Below, in pieces: positions 1 through 8,041 of a stretch of 64,000 bases of DNA. Source of the DNA: JBFLYO01 sp040756745 (GTDB lineage Bacteria > Bacteroidota > Ignavibacteria > UBA10030 > UBA6906); contig JBFLYO010000019.1 of assembly GCA_040756745.1 (NCBI GenBank), forward strand, positions 1-64,000, read 5' to 3'. Numbering within the stretch: the stretch's first letter is position 1; each line of letters begins with the position of its first letter. Under the pieces are notes generated by a model that was not told where the DNA came from, made no database searches, and was given only the letters and a program-made list of their open reading frames with translations. The translations under genes were made by a program, and so were the position numbers.

Positions 1-547
1 AGGTGAGGCCGCTGATCTCAAATATCTCCTGCACATAGCTCTTTGTGTTCGCCCTGCTGAGATCATCGAAGAGGCCGGTCATGTACTTGCGAACCGCATC
101 CGCGTCGACGGGCACCGGGATACCGTCCTTCAAAGTGAATCCTCTGCGCTCCTTTGCGTTGAGCATTACCGCGAGGGCGCACGCCTCACGGTCCTTGTCG
201 AGGTTCACAAGAAGGTCGAAGCGCACCGCCCCCAGCGTGGCGAGACTTTGGGGTGTGAAGGGGAGGGGAACGTCGACCTGCGACGGCAGGATTTCCGGCG
301 TCAGCGTCAGCCACCAGATGTGAGCAGCAGGATGGGTGCGTTTGAATGCATGGAGGATGGGCGTGGTGCGGATGACGTCGCCCACGGCGCCGAGCTTGAT
401 GATGAGTATCCGCTCGGTGATCCGGTCGTACTGCGGACACACGGTGCCGTCCGGCTCCGTGCAATGGACGCCCGTCTCCTTGTGGGGTCTGCAGGGGATC
501 CACCCCTTGAACCAGCGGCAGTCCGTCCGGAGTGATTCCGGACCCAT
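1..547 (-). CDS. Glycosyltransferase family 9 (heptosyltransferase-like), C-terminus outside window
   Basis: The frame is open from an ATG at 547 down to the window edge, giving about 182 residues of the N-terminal half. After a Cys-rich start (DCRWFKGWIPCRPHK, then GVHC and CPQY) comes RILIIKLGAVGDVIRTTPIL, the signature start of ADP-heptose:LPS heptosyltransferases and other GT9 enzymes. These transfer sugars onto LPS core or other envelope glycans at the inner membrane. The start lies 28 bases after the stop of the GT2 gene on the same strand, so the two are probably co-transcribed. The four-Cys module looks like a small metal-binding knuckle, which is inference. The acceptor cannot be predicted, and the C-terminal sugar-nucleotide domain is not in the window. 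Confidence 0.85.
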   Translation of the reverse strand, partial: MGPESLRTDCRWFKGWIPCRPHKETGVHCTEPDGTVCPQYDRITERILIIKLGAVGDVIRTTPILHAFKRTHPAAHIWWLTLTPEILPSQVDVPLPFTPQSLATLGAVRFDLLVNLDKDREACALAVMLNAKERRGFTLKDGIPVPVDADAVRKYMTGLFDDLSRANTKSYVQEIFEISGLT

Positions 548-575
548 GGGGGAGGAGGGCATCGAGGGCAGAGGG

Positions 576-1646
576 TCACTTGATGAAGTCGCGGATCACA
601 TACTCCTGCTCGTCGGTCCTCGTTTTTGTGATCATTTCACCCAACAAGCCGATGGAAATGATCTGGATGCCGACGATGATGCAGAGGATCCCTCCCAGGA
701 AGAGGGGGCGGTTGCTGAGAGAGGTGTGTCCCATGAACCATTCTACGGCGAGCCAGCCGTCGATCAGGACGCCGGCGCCCACGGCAACGATTCCCCAGAA
801 CCCGAAGAGATGCAGCGGCCGTCGCAGGTACCGCGTGGTGAACAACGCGGTAAGGAGGTCAAGGAACCCGCGCCAGAACCTGCCGATGCCGAATTTTGTC
901 CTGCCGTATTTCCTCGGGCGGTGCTGCACCGCCATTTCGCCGATCCGGAACCCCTCCCAGTGGGCAAGCACGGGGACGTAGCGGTGGAGTTCGCCGTACA
1001 CTTTGACTGTCTTGACGACTTCGCGCCGGTATGCCTTCAGTCCGCAGTTGAAGTCGTGGATCTTGATCCCCGTGATTACCGCCGTAACGAAGTTGAAGAA
1101 CCGTGAGGGGATGGTCTTCGAAAGAGGGTCTTTCCGCTTCTTCTTCCAACCCGATACCAGGTCATAACCTTCGTCCAGGCGCCGCTTGAGTGAGGGGATC
1201 TCCGCCGGGTCATCCTGCAGGTCGGCGTCCATCGTGATTACGATGTTGCCTTGCGCTTTCTCGAAACCGACGGCGAGCGCAGCCGATTTGCCATAGTTCC
1301 GCCGGAAGCGGATGATCTTGATATGCCTGTCGTTACGTTTAAGGTCGCGCAGAACCTGGAACGATCGGTCTGTGCTGCCATCGTCCACAAAGATCATTTC
1401 GTGCCGCATTCCCATGCGCCCGAGCACCGAGCGCAGCTGCTGATGGAGTTCCCTCAGCGACTCTTCCTCGTTGAAGAGAGGGATGACGACGCTGATATCG
1501 GGCCATTGCTGCTGCTGGGAGCGTTGTTGCTGGTGAGGTCGTTGCTGCTGTTGACGCTGAGGCTGGCCTGGGCGTTGTTGCGGAGCGGAGGGAGGAGGGG
1601 GCTCCGCCGCCTGTGGATGCGCGCCTCCGGTTGTCTGGTCGCTCAT
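576..1646 (-). CDS. Membrane-anchored family 2 glycosyltransferase (DPM1/GtrB-like)
   Basis: This 356-residue protein has a GT2 catalytic domain: DISVVIPLFNEEES, then VDDGSTD, then DADLQDDP as the DxD metal/nucleotide site. A C-terminal part with two hydrophobic helices follows (LFGFWGIVAVGAGVLIDGWL and a later ILCIIVGIQIISIGLL). This matches polyprenyl-phosphate sugar transferases of the dolichol-phosphate mannose synthase/GtrB type, which load a sugar on a lipid carrier for envelope glycans. The ATG at 1646 is preferred; an in-frame ATG lies at 1652, and earlier starts give unlikely sequence. An unusual Pro/Gln-rich stretch of about 30 residues precedes the catalytic domain. The downstream GT9 gene is in the same unit. 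Confidence 0.88.
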   Translation of the reverse strand: MSDQTTGGAHPQAAEPPPPSAPQQRPGQPQRQQQQRPHQQQRSQQQQWPDISVVIPLFNEEESLRELHQQLRSVLGRMGMRHEMIFVDDGSTDRSFQVLRDLKRNDRHIKIIRFRRNYGKSAALAVGFEKAQGNIVITMDADLQDDPAEIPSLKRRLDEGYDLVSGWKKKRKDPLSKTIPSRFFNFVTAVITGIKIHDFNCGLKAYRREVVKTVKVYGELHRYVPVLAHWEGFRIGEMAVQHRPRKYGRTKFGIGRFWRGFLDLLTALFTTRYLRRPLHLFGFWGIVAVGAGVLIDGWLAVEWFMGHTSLSNRPLFLGGILCIIVGIQIISIGLLGEMITKTRTDEQEYVIRDFIK

Positions 1647-1698
1647 GGGCATGCTGTTCGGATGGAGGATCTCGGTCACGTGCCGACCGCAACAGGAG

Positions 1699-1727
1699 AA
1701 ACTAACCAATTCCGCCAAGAAAATCAA
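1699..1727 (-). promoter_or_regulatory. Putative promoter of the GT2-GT9 unit
   Basis: On the minus strand TTGATT (1722-1727) and TAGTTT (1699-1704) are separated by 17 bases. Transcription would start about 45 bases before the GT2 ATG. It is arranged back to back with the rsmA promoter, only 13 bases away. Confidence 0.5.
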
Positions 1728-1740
1728 CGCGGCCGAGTCG

Positions 1741-1769
1741 TTGACATTCGGAGCATTGTTCTCTATATT
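1741..1769 (+). promoter_or_regulatory. Putative promoter of rsmA
   Basis: TTGACA (1741-1746), a 17-base spacer, then TATATT (1764-1769). Expected transcription start is near 1776, which excludes any rsmA start codon further upstream. Confidence 0.65.
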
Positions 1770-1811
1770 TCGTGCACCCGCACCGGAACACTAACGTCGC
1801 GTGACACCCCC

Positions 1812-2636
1812 CTGGCACCGCGCATCACCCCAAGAAAGTCCCTCGGGCAGAATTTCCTTCGTGACGAGAACATCGCAAGGAAGATCATCGCTGCGATCGA
1901 TCCCCGCGCGGATGACTGCCTCCTGGAGATCGGACCTGGCGACGGGGTGCTGACGCGCCATCTTGCCGGGCGGGTGCGCATGCTGACTGTGGTGGACGTC
2001 GATCCTCGCGTAACGTCCGCCCTCCGAGATCAGTTCGCCGGCACAGGGGTCACGGTCATCGAGGGTGACATCCTTGACACGGACCTTGCTGCTCTTGCAA
2101 CCTCCTGCGGCGGGCCGCTGAGGGTGGTGGGAAACATCCCGTACAACATCACGAGCCCGATCCTCTTTCATGTCCTGGACAACCGGCGGCACGTGGTTGA
2201 TGTCACCCTCATGGTGCAGCGGGAGGTCGCGCGCAGGATGACCGCCCGCTGCGGCAGTCCTGACTACGGCATCCTGTCGGTGTTCTGCAGTTACTGGGCA
2301 GACACGAAGCTGCTGTTCGAGGTTTCCCCGCACGTGTTCCGCCCCGAGCCGAAAGTGACCTCGGCCGTGGTGCAGCTTCGGATGCGTTCTGCGCCGGAGA
2401 CGCCGGCGCACGATGAAGAGCTCTTCAGGGTCATGGTGCGCACGGTATTCGGCAAGCGGCGGAAAACGCTCAGGAATTCCCTGGCCTATCTCCCCGCCCT
2501 AGAAGGACACCCCCTTCCCCCTCTCCCGTTCATGGACCGTCGCCCCGAGGAGCTGACGGTTCACGAGCTGGTCGAACTCAGCAATCTCCTGCAGGCATCG
2601 ATGGACACCCACGAGACCGGAACGCACGGCGCATGA
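1812..2636 (+). CDS. rsmA: 16S rRNA (adenine1518/1519-N6)-dimethyltransferase RsmA/KsgA
   Basis: RsmA methylates two adjacent adenines in the 3' hairpin of 16S rRNA late in 30S assembly. The protein begins with RKSLGQNFLRD, typical of KsgA. The SAM site is LEIGPGDGVLTRHL, and the catalytic motif is NIPYNITSPI. It is about 274 residues, normal for the family. The start is uncertain: between the promoter and the conserved N-terminus there is no in-frame ATG, GTG or TTG. The CTG at 1812 is used here as a placeholder. A GTG at 1801 is out of frame by one base, across a run of six C. The gene overlaps the next by four bases (ATGA). Confidence 0.9.
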   Translation: MAPRITPRKSLGQNFLRDENIARKIIAAIDPRADDCLLEIGPGDGVLTRHLAGRVRMLTVVDVDPRVTSALRDQFAGTGVTVIEGDILDTDLAALATSCGGPLRVVGNIPYNITSPILFHVLDNRRHVVDVTLMVQREVARRMTARCGSPDYGILSVFCSYWADTKLLFEVSPHVFRPEPKVTSAVVQLRMRSAPETPAHDEELFRVMVRTVFGKRRKTLRNSLAYLPALEGHPLPPLPFMDRRPEELTVHELVELSNLLQASMDTHETGTHGA

Positions 2637-3589
2637 ATCTGCGTACGATCACCCGGCATCTCCACTCAGCCGATATCCTCATCATCGCGTTCTTCACGCT
2701 CCTCTCGGTCATCAACGTCGCATTCGCGTCGCGCATCCCCTCGTGGTGGCTCATGGTGCTGATCAACATCGCCGTGATCAGCCTGATATGCCTGCTGGGG
2801 TGGGCCAGGCACACGACGGGCTCCAGGATCCTCGCGCTGGTGCACGACTGGCACGTCGCGCCGACGGTCTTCTTCACGTTCAAGGAGCTGTACTTCATGA
2901 TCAAGCCGATGCATCTGGGGAGGGACTACGACGACTGGCTCATCCTGGCCGACCGTTGGCTGTTCGGCGTCGACCCGACGCAGTGGCTCACGCAGTATGC
3001 TACCCCCTGGGTGACGGAGATCCTGCAGATTGCCTACACGCTCTTCTATGCCCTGTTCATCCTCATCGGGCTGGAACTGTACCGGAAGAAGACGATGGAC
3101 CTCTTCCATTTCTTCATGTTCACTTGCGTATACGGGTTTTTCATTTCCTACCTCGGCTATTTTTTCCTTCCTGCCGTCGGGCCGCGGTTCACGCTGCACG
3201 ACTTCAGCGCTCTGAACCATGATCTCCCGGGCGTCTACCTGACCCCCTATCTCCGGTGGTTTGTCAACTTCGGCGGGTCGGTGCCGATGGGCGTGCCCAA
3301 TGACGTCGCTCTTGCCGGCACGCAGCGCGACGTCTTCCCCAGCGGGCATACCATGATGACCCTCGTGCTGATGTACCTGAGCCTGCGGTACAAGATCCAG
3401 ATGCGCTGGTTCGTCGCGGTGACGGGAAGCCTGCTGATCATTGCGACGGTGTATCAGCGGTACCACTACGTAATCGATCTCATCGGGGGAGCGGTGTGCA
3501 TGATCATCTGTGTCCTTACGACGGCACGCCTGTACGCGTTCACCAAGGAGCGGTTCCAGACGATGGAAAACAGGTTCACTGGGGCGTGA
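2633..3589 (+). CDS. PAP2-superfamily integral membrane protein, inositolphosphotransferase-like
   Basis: A 318-residue protein with about six hydrophobic helices. It carries the PAP2 phosphatase signatures FPSGHTMMTL (C2-type, SGH) and RYHYVIDLIGG (C3-type, R-H-D), which form the catalytic His pair. The layout, with GPRF before SGH in the C-terminal half, resembles the PAP2_3/Aur1-like group, which includes inositol phosphorylceramide synthases, rather than simple PgpB phosphatases. It probably hydrolyses or transfers a lipid phosphate head group at the membrane, but the substrate is unknown. It is translationally coupled to rsmA; the pairing has no obvious functional meaning. Confidence 0.75.
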   Translation: MNLRTITRHLHSADILIIAFFTLLSVINVAFASRIPSWWLMVLINIAVISLICLLGWARHTTGSRILALVHDWHVAPTVFFTFKELYFMIKPMHLGRDYDDWLILADRWLFGVDPTQWLTQYATPWVTEILQIAYTLFYALFILIGLELYRKKTMDLFHFFMFTCVYGFFISYLGYFFLPAVGPRFTLHDFSALNHDLPGVYLTPYLRWFVNFGGSVPMGVPNDVALAGTQRDVFPSGHTMMTLVLMYLSLRYKIQMRWFVAVTGSLLIIATVYQRYHYVIDLIGGAVCMIICVLTTARLYAFTKERFQTMENRFTGA

Positions 3590-3616
3590 GACATAGGCCT
3601 ATCCCCCCTCCCCTTG

Positions 3617-3645
3617 TTGACATTCCTCCCGTGCATCACTACCTT
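3617..3645 (+). promoter_or_regulatory. Putative promoter of the hybrid two-component regulator
   Basis: TTGACA (3617-3622), 17 bases, TACCTT (3640-3645), about 70 bases before the GTG at 3715. Confidence 0.5.
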
Positions 3646-3714
3646 TCCGTTACTCTCCTGATCTGCTAGGCTCTCCGTTCTCTTTCATACTCATTTCTCC
3701 CGCTTCTTCTATGC

Positions 3715-6700
3715 GTGTGCGAGCCCACCATGGGCAGGGACAAACACACATATTCCGACATTGACCTAATACTTCTTTCAGGCGCGCTCGCACTGGCCTG
3801 TTTGGTCATGAGTTTTCAGCCCCTCCTTGCCCAAGAAAAGCTCCTCCCCGTCTTCCACTTCCAGCAAGTAAGAGGCCTTCCTGCGGGGCTCGTCTTTTCG
3901 AACGTGGTCCGAGACTCATTCGGGTATGTGTGGATCGGAACCGTTAATGGACTTTGTCGATATGATGGCTACTCCGTGAAGGCGTACCGCGATGTACAGC
4001 TTGATCCATACTCGCTTTCCTCCAAGATCATTACATCCCTGTTTTGCGATACCAGGAAACGACTCTGGGTCGGGACGAGTTTTGGCATGATCTCCGTCTA
4101 TGATTACACCCGGGATCGGTTCGTGAACCTCCGGAAAATCCAGTACGACTCCACCAAAGTGAACAGGGGCTATTTCGGCCGCTTTGTCGAGGACTGTGAC
4201 GGCAGTCTGTGGTGCACAATGCAGGAGGGAATCATTCGCATCGGATTGCCTGAGCGGTTTGCCCCTCATGAGATTGACAGCATAGTCTCCAATGTGAGCC
4301 TAAGAGTGATTCCAACCGGAACCTCTACCGGGGCCGCACGAAGTCTGATCGCACGAAACCGGGCCAGTCTCATTGCTGGAACCGACAGCGGGCTCATTGC
4401 GATCGATCGCACTACGCACATCGTTTCGCGCCCCCGCTACTCTGACCACCTCGCCCGGCGGCTCGATTCTTTGGTCATCAACTGCCTTACCCTGGAACCT
4501 GACGGTACAGTCTGGGTTGGCACAAAAACTCAAGGATTGTTTCGATTTGACTGGGACCGTGGAACAGCCAGAAATTTTCGACATAACGATTCTGACCCAT
4601 CTTCGATTAGAAGCGATGATGTCCAGAGTATCGAGATTGACCCGCGCGGAAATCTGTGGGTTGCCACCTATGGAGGTTTCGACCTCTTCTCCCTCTCGGA
4701 AGAACGGTGTATCCCCTATCTCACTAGTGGACCGACGCCCGGAACGGGTCCCCGTCAAATGATTTCTGTCGACTACACGGGCACGGTCTGGTTCAGCACA
4801 GGTGGTCCCGGCGTCCTGTGGCTCAGCCCGCGATCCCTCCTACTTCCTCACTACTCACTCAGGAATCCAAATGGGTGGTTGCGGTCGTTTGAATCTGTTG
4901 AGCGAGGAAGAGATGGAACGATATGGTGTTTTTCCCAGGGGAATCTGCTTGCGACTGAGACCGCGAACAGGACTATAGTCGGCACGATCGATGTCTTTAG
5001 GGGAAAATCTCAGCTCTTCTACGAGACTCCCGACCGGACCGTTTCACTGCTCGACACGCACGGGAATTTCTGGTATGCAGCCTATGATCGTGGCCTCTAC
5101 AAAGTCAATCTTCGTTCAAGGAGAATCGACAACTACGAGCCTCGCCTCAACCGAAACTCTGTCGGGGTAAGGAGTATTGCGCAAGGCCCCGGCGATTCCC
5201 TCTGGATCGGCGTGGAACCCGACGGACTTTTTCTCTTTGATCCCGCACACGGGACCTTCCAACCAGCGGGCTTTGGTTATGAGGTGATTGCTCTGCTCAG
5301 AGCCAGGGACAGTCTTCTCTGGATTACCACGGAGGGGAGAGGACTTATGGCTTACCAGCGCGCCACCGGGGAAGTAACAAGATTTGTGCACAATGCATCA
5401 GACCCTCATTCTCTGAGTGACGATCTTACGCGGGTGGCATACGAGGATCCTGCCGGTCGCATGTGGGTGGGGACCGGGAAAGGCTTGAATCTCTGGGACC
5501 CTGCACATCGATCCTTCACTTTCTACGCGAATCCGCAATTCAGCGATGCACTCTTCGTCATGCCGATCGGTGCAGACGCGAAAGGTAGAGTGTGGGTACG
5601 ACATTCCCCCCAGGATCTCTCGTTGTTTGACCCGGTAAGCGGCAAGTTCACGAATCTCGATTATGACAATGGGCTCTGCGGTTGGCCCACCGACATGCAG
5701 CTCCTGGACGATGGACGTGTCCTCCTGACTGGCACGTCGGGCGTGAATCTCATTCATCCCGACAGCCTCCACTACAGCCGCCAGACACCTCCTCTGGTCA
5801 TCACACAGCTTCGCGTAAATGATACGTTACTGATCCCCCTGTCGAATGTTGTCGAGTCTAGGACGGTACAGTTCTCGCATGACAAGAACGTTCTCGAGTT
5901 CATGTTTGCGGCGATAGACATTGATGCCCCGCAGCTTGTGGAATATTCATACAGACTGGAGGGTCTCGAACATGACTGGGTGAAACCGGTGGACCGTCGC
6001 TATGTCCGTTACACCGCACTTGCTCCGGGCGACTACACATTCCATGTGAGGGCGACGTCGTCCTGGGGGGAATGGCCGGAACGGGAGATCGCATACTCCT
6101 TCACCATTGCACCACCCTGGTGGCGAACGATCTGGGCGTATGCGTGCTATCTCCTTTTCACATCCGCACTCCTCTTTGCCATATACGGTGTGCGGCTGAA
6201 CCAGGTACGGCTGAAGCAACGGGTAGAGATGGAGCGCTTCCAGGCGGAACATCTTGCCGAGGTTGATCGAATGAAGTCCCGCTTCTTTGCCAACATTTCC
6301 CACGAATTCAGGACTCCGCTGACGTTGATTCTCGGACCGGCTGAACAGGCAATGGAATCGACTCATGAACCCTCGACGCGTCAGAAACTCCACCTCATCA
6401 AGAACAACACAGAAAGACTGCACTCTCTCGTCAACCAATTGCTCGATCTGTCCCGCCTGGAATCGGGTACGATGCGACTCCAGGTATCTCGGAATGATGT
6501 GGTAGAGTTCATGCGCCGGACGGTGATGTCGTTTGAATCATGGGCAGAGCGCAAGCGAATCAATCTCGAATTCCACTCAGAGGCCGACACACTCGAAGGT
6601 TATTTCGATAGGGACAAGCTGGAGAAAATCGTCAATAACCTGATGTCGAATGCGCTAAAGTTCACTGCGGAGGGTGGCACGGTGCGTGTGGCACTTGGTA

Positions 6701-7848
6701 TAACCCAATTCAGAAATCAGATATCTAACTTCAGATCTCTGAATTCGGTGACGCTGTCCTTCACCGACACCGGCCCCGGCATCGCTCCGGAGCATTTGCC
6801 CCACATCTTTGATCGGTTCTACCGAGTCGACGAGACTCACACGACTGAAGGAACAGGGATTGGCCTGGCCCTGACGAAAGAGCTTGTCGAGTTCCACCAT
6901 GGGACAATCGCTGTCGAGAGCACGCTAGGAAAAGGCTCGGCATTCACCGTTACGTTGCCCGTCGAAGAGTCTGCATATCGACGGGATGAAATCATTGAAT
7001 CTCCCCTCCAGGGTGAAAAGCCTGAACTCTCGTCTGCCGTTGGCTCTTTCGCAGAGCGGGGCGATCGTCCTACCCCTCCATCGCCGGATGGAAAGCCCAT
7101 CGTGCTTGTTGTCGAGGACAATGCGGATCTCCGCGGATATATTCGGGAGTTCCTGGAAGCAGAGTATGCGGTCCTTGAGGCAGAGAATGGAGAAGAGGGA
7201 TATGATCAGGCGATAGAAACTGTCCCGGACATCGTGATCAGCGATCTGATGATGCCCAAATGGGATGGGATGGAACTCTGCCGCGCACTAAAGAAAGACG
7301 TGCGGACGAGTCACATTCCGATCATCCTACTGACCGCCCGAGCCGGTATCGACAGCAAGATCGAGGGGCTTGAAACCGGCGCTGATGACTATGTGACGAA
7401 GCCGTTTGATGCCAAAGAGCTGACGGCCCGGGTGCGCAACCTGATTGAGCAGCGGCGGCAGCTCCGGGCTAAATTCTCAGCGGGGGTCGTCCTCAAGCCC
7501 GGTGAGGTAGCGGTATCTTCCCTCGATGACGTTTTGCTCAAGAAGATCATGGAAATCGTGGAAAAGAACCTCGGGGACGAGGATTTTGGCGTCGATGATC
7601 TCGCCCGCGAGGTCTGCTTGAGTCGAAGGCACCTCGGCCGAAAGCTCCACGCCCTTACGAGTCTTACGCCCGCCGATTTTGTGCAGTACATGCGCCTGCA
7701 GCGGGCCCGCGAACTTCTTGAGAAGAATGCAGGCTCGGTCGCCGAGATAGCATTCCAGGTCGGCTTCAGAAACCCCACCTATTTCAGCACCTGCTTCCGG
7801 GAACGATTCGGCGTGACTCCCTCGGAAATACGCCACGGGGAGTGCTGA
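3715..7848 (+). CDS. Hybrid two-component system protein (beta-propeller sensor, histidine kinase, receiver, AraC output)
   Basis: One 1377-residue protein holds a whole signalling chain. A signal-anchor near residues 18-40 is followed by periplasmic beta-propeller repeats to about 700 (VWIGTVNGLCRYDG, LWVGTSFGMISVYD). A Y_Y_Y domain lies at about 740-800 and a membrane helix at about 804-826. The kinase has phospho-acceptor His863 in SHEFRTPL and ATP motifs NNLMSNALKF, DTGPGIAPEH and GTGIGLALT. The receiver has Asp1177 in SDLMMPKWDG. A C-terminal AraC-type DNA-binding domain ends the protein. Such regulators in Bacteroidota sense extracellular glycans or their breakdown products and activate neighbouring genes. 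The start is GTG 3715, or ATG 3730. The next gene encodes a secreted hydrolase, a plausible target. Confidence 0.93.
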   Translation: MCEPTMGRDKHTYSDIDLILLSGALALACLVMSFQPLLAQEKLLPVFHFQQVRGLPAGLVFSNVVRDSFGYVWIGTVNGLCRYDGYSVKAYRDVQLDPYSLSSKIITSLFCDTRKRLWVGTSFGMISVYDYTRDRFVNLRKIQYDSTKVNRGYFGRFVEDCDGSLWCTMQEGIIRIGLPERFAPHEIDSIVSNVSLRVIPTGTSTGAARSLIARNRASLIAGTDSGLIAIDRTTHIVSRPRYSDHLARRLDSLVINCLTLEPDGTVWVGTKTQGLFRFDWDRGTARNFRHNDSDPSSIRSDDVQSIEIDPRGNLWVATYGGFDLFSLSEERCIPYLTSGPTPGTGPRQMISVDYTGTVWFSTGGPGVLWLSPRSLLLPHYSLRNPNGWLRSFESVERGRDGTIWCFSQGNLLATETANRTIVGTIDVFRGKSQLFYETPDRTVSLLDTHGNFWYAAYDRGLYKVNLRSRRIDNYEPRLNRNSVGVRSIAQGPGDSLWIGVEPDGLFLFDPAHGTFQPAGFGYEVIALLRARDSLLWITTEGRGLMAYQRATGEVTRFVHNASDPHSLSDDLTRVAYEDPAGRMWVGTGKGLNLWDPAHRSFTFYANPQFSDALFVMPIGADAKGRVWVRHSPQDLSLFDPVSGKFTNLDYDNGLCGWPTDMQLLDDGRVLLTGTSGVNLIHPDSLHYSRQTPPLVITQLRVNDTLLIPLSNVVESRTVQFSHDKNVLEFMFAAIDIDAPQLVEYSYRLEGLEHDWVKPVDRRYVRYTALAPGDYTFHVRATSSWGEWPEREIAYSFTIAPPWWRTIWAYACYLLFTSALLFAIYGVRLNQVRLKQRVEMERFQAEHLAEVDRMKSRFFANISHEFRTPLTLILGPAEQAMESTHEPSTRQKLHLIKNNTERLHSLVNQLLDLSRLESGTMRLQVSRNDVVEFMRRTVMSFESWAERKRINLEFHSEADTLEGYFDRDKLEKIVNNLMSNALKFTAEGGTVRVALGITQFRNQISNFRSLNSVTLSFTDTGPGIAPEHLPHIFDRFYRVDETHTTEGTGIGLALTKELVEFHHGTIAVESTLGKGSAFTVTLPVEESAYRRDEIIESPLQGEKPELSSAVGSFAERGDRPTPPSPDGKPIVLVVEDNADLRGYIREFLEAEYAVLEAENGEEGYDQAIETVPDIVISDLMMPKWDGMELCRALKKDVRTSHIPIILLTARAGIDSKIEGLETGADDYVTKPFDAKELTARVRNLIEQRRQLRAKFSAGVVLKPGEVAVSSLDDVLLKKIMEIVEKNLGDEDFGVDDLAREVCLSRRHLGRKLHALTSLTPADFVQYMRLQRARELLEKNAGSVAEIAFQVGFRNPTYFSTCFRERFGVTPSEIRHGEC

Positions 7849-8041
7849 GCCAGACTGACCTGCCTTGCCCGAGGGCCGCACGGCCGGCCAATTCCGTTAA
7901 GCCTTTTCTGTCCTCCTTTGTTGTGCACATTCTCTCGTGGTGTCCCAATTTCAAACGATTTTGGCGTGGGGTCAATATGCTTAGGGCTCTGGCTGACCGT
8001 ATTTTGAGGCCGTGGCCAACTACGATTCTGAAGGTGGCATC
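7849..8041 (+). other. Intergenic region before the T9SS protein
   Basis: No gene, clear terminator or strong promoter was seen. A TATTTT at 8000-8005 fits the local -10 pattern but lacks a matching TTG element 23 bases upstream. Activation by the upstream AraC-type regulator would be consistent with a weak -35, which is speculation. Confidence 0.3.

Noticed and set aside
1251..1811. N-terminal extension of rsmA back to ATG 1251
   Set aside because: It would lie antisense inside the GT2 gene and upstream of the rsmA promoter; the translated sequence has no family similarity.
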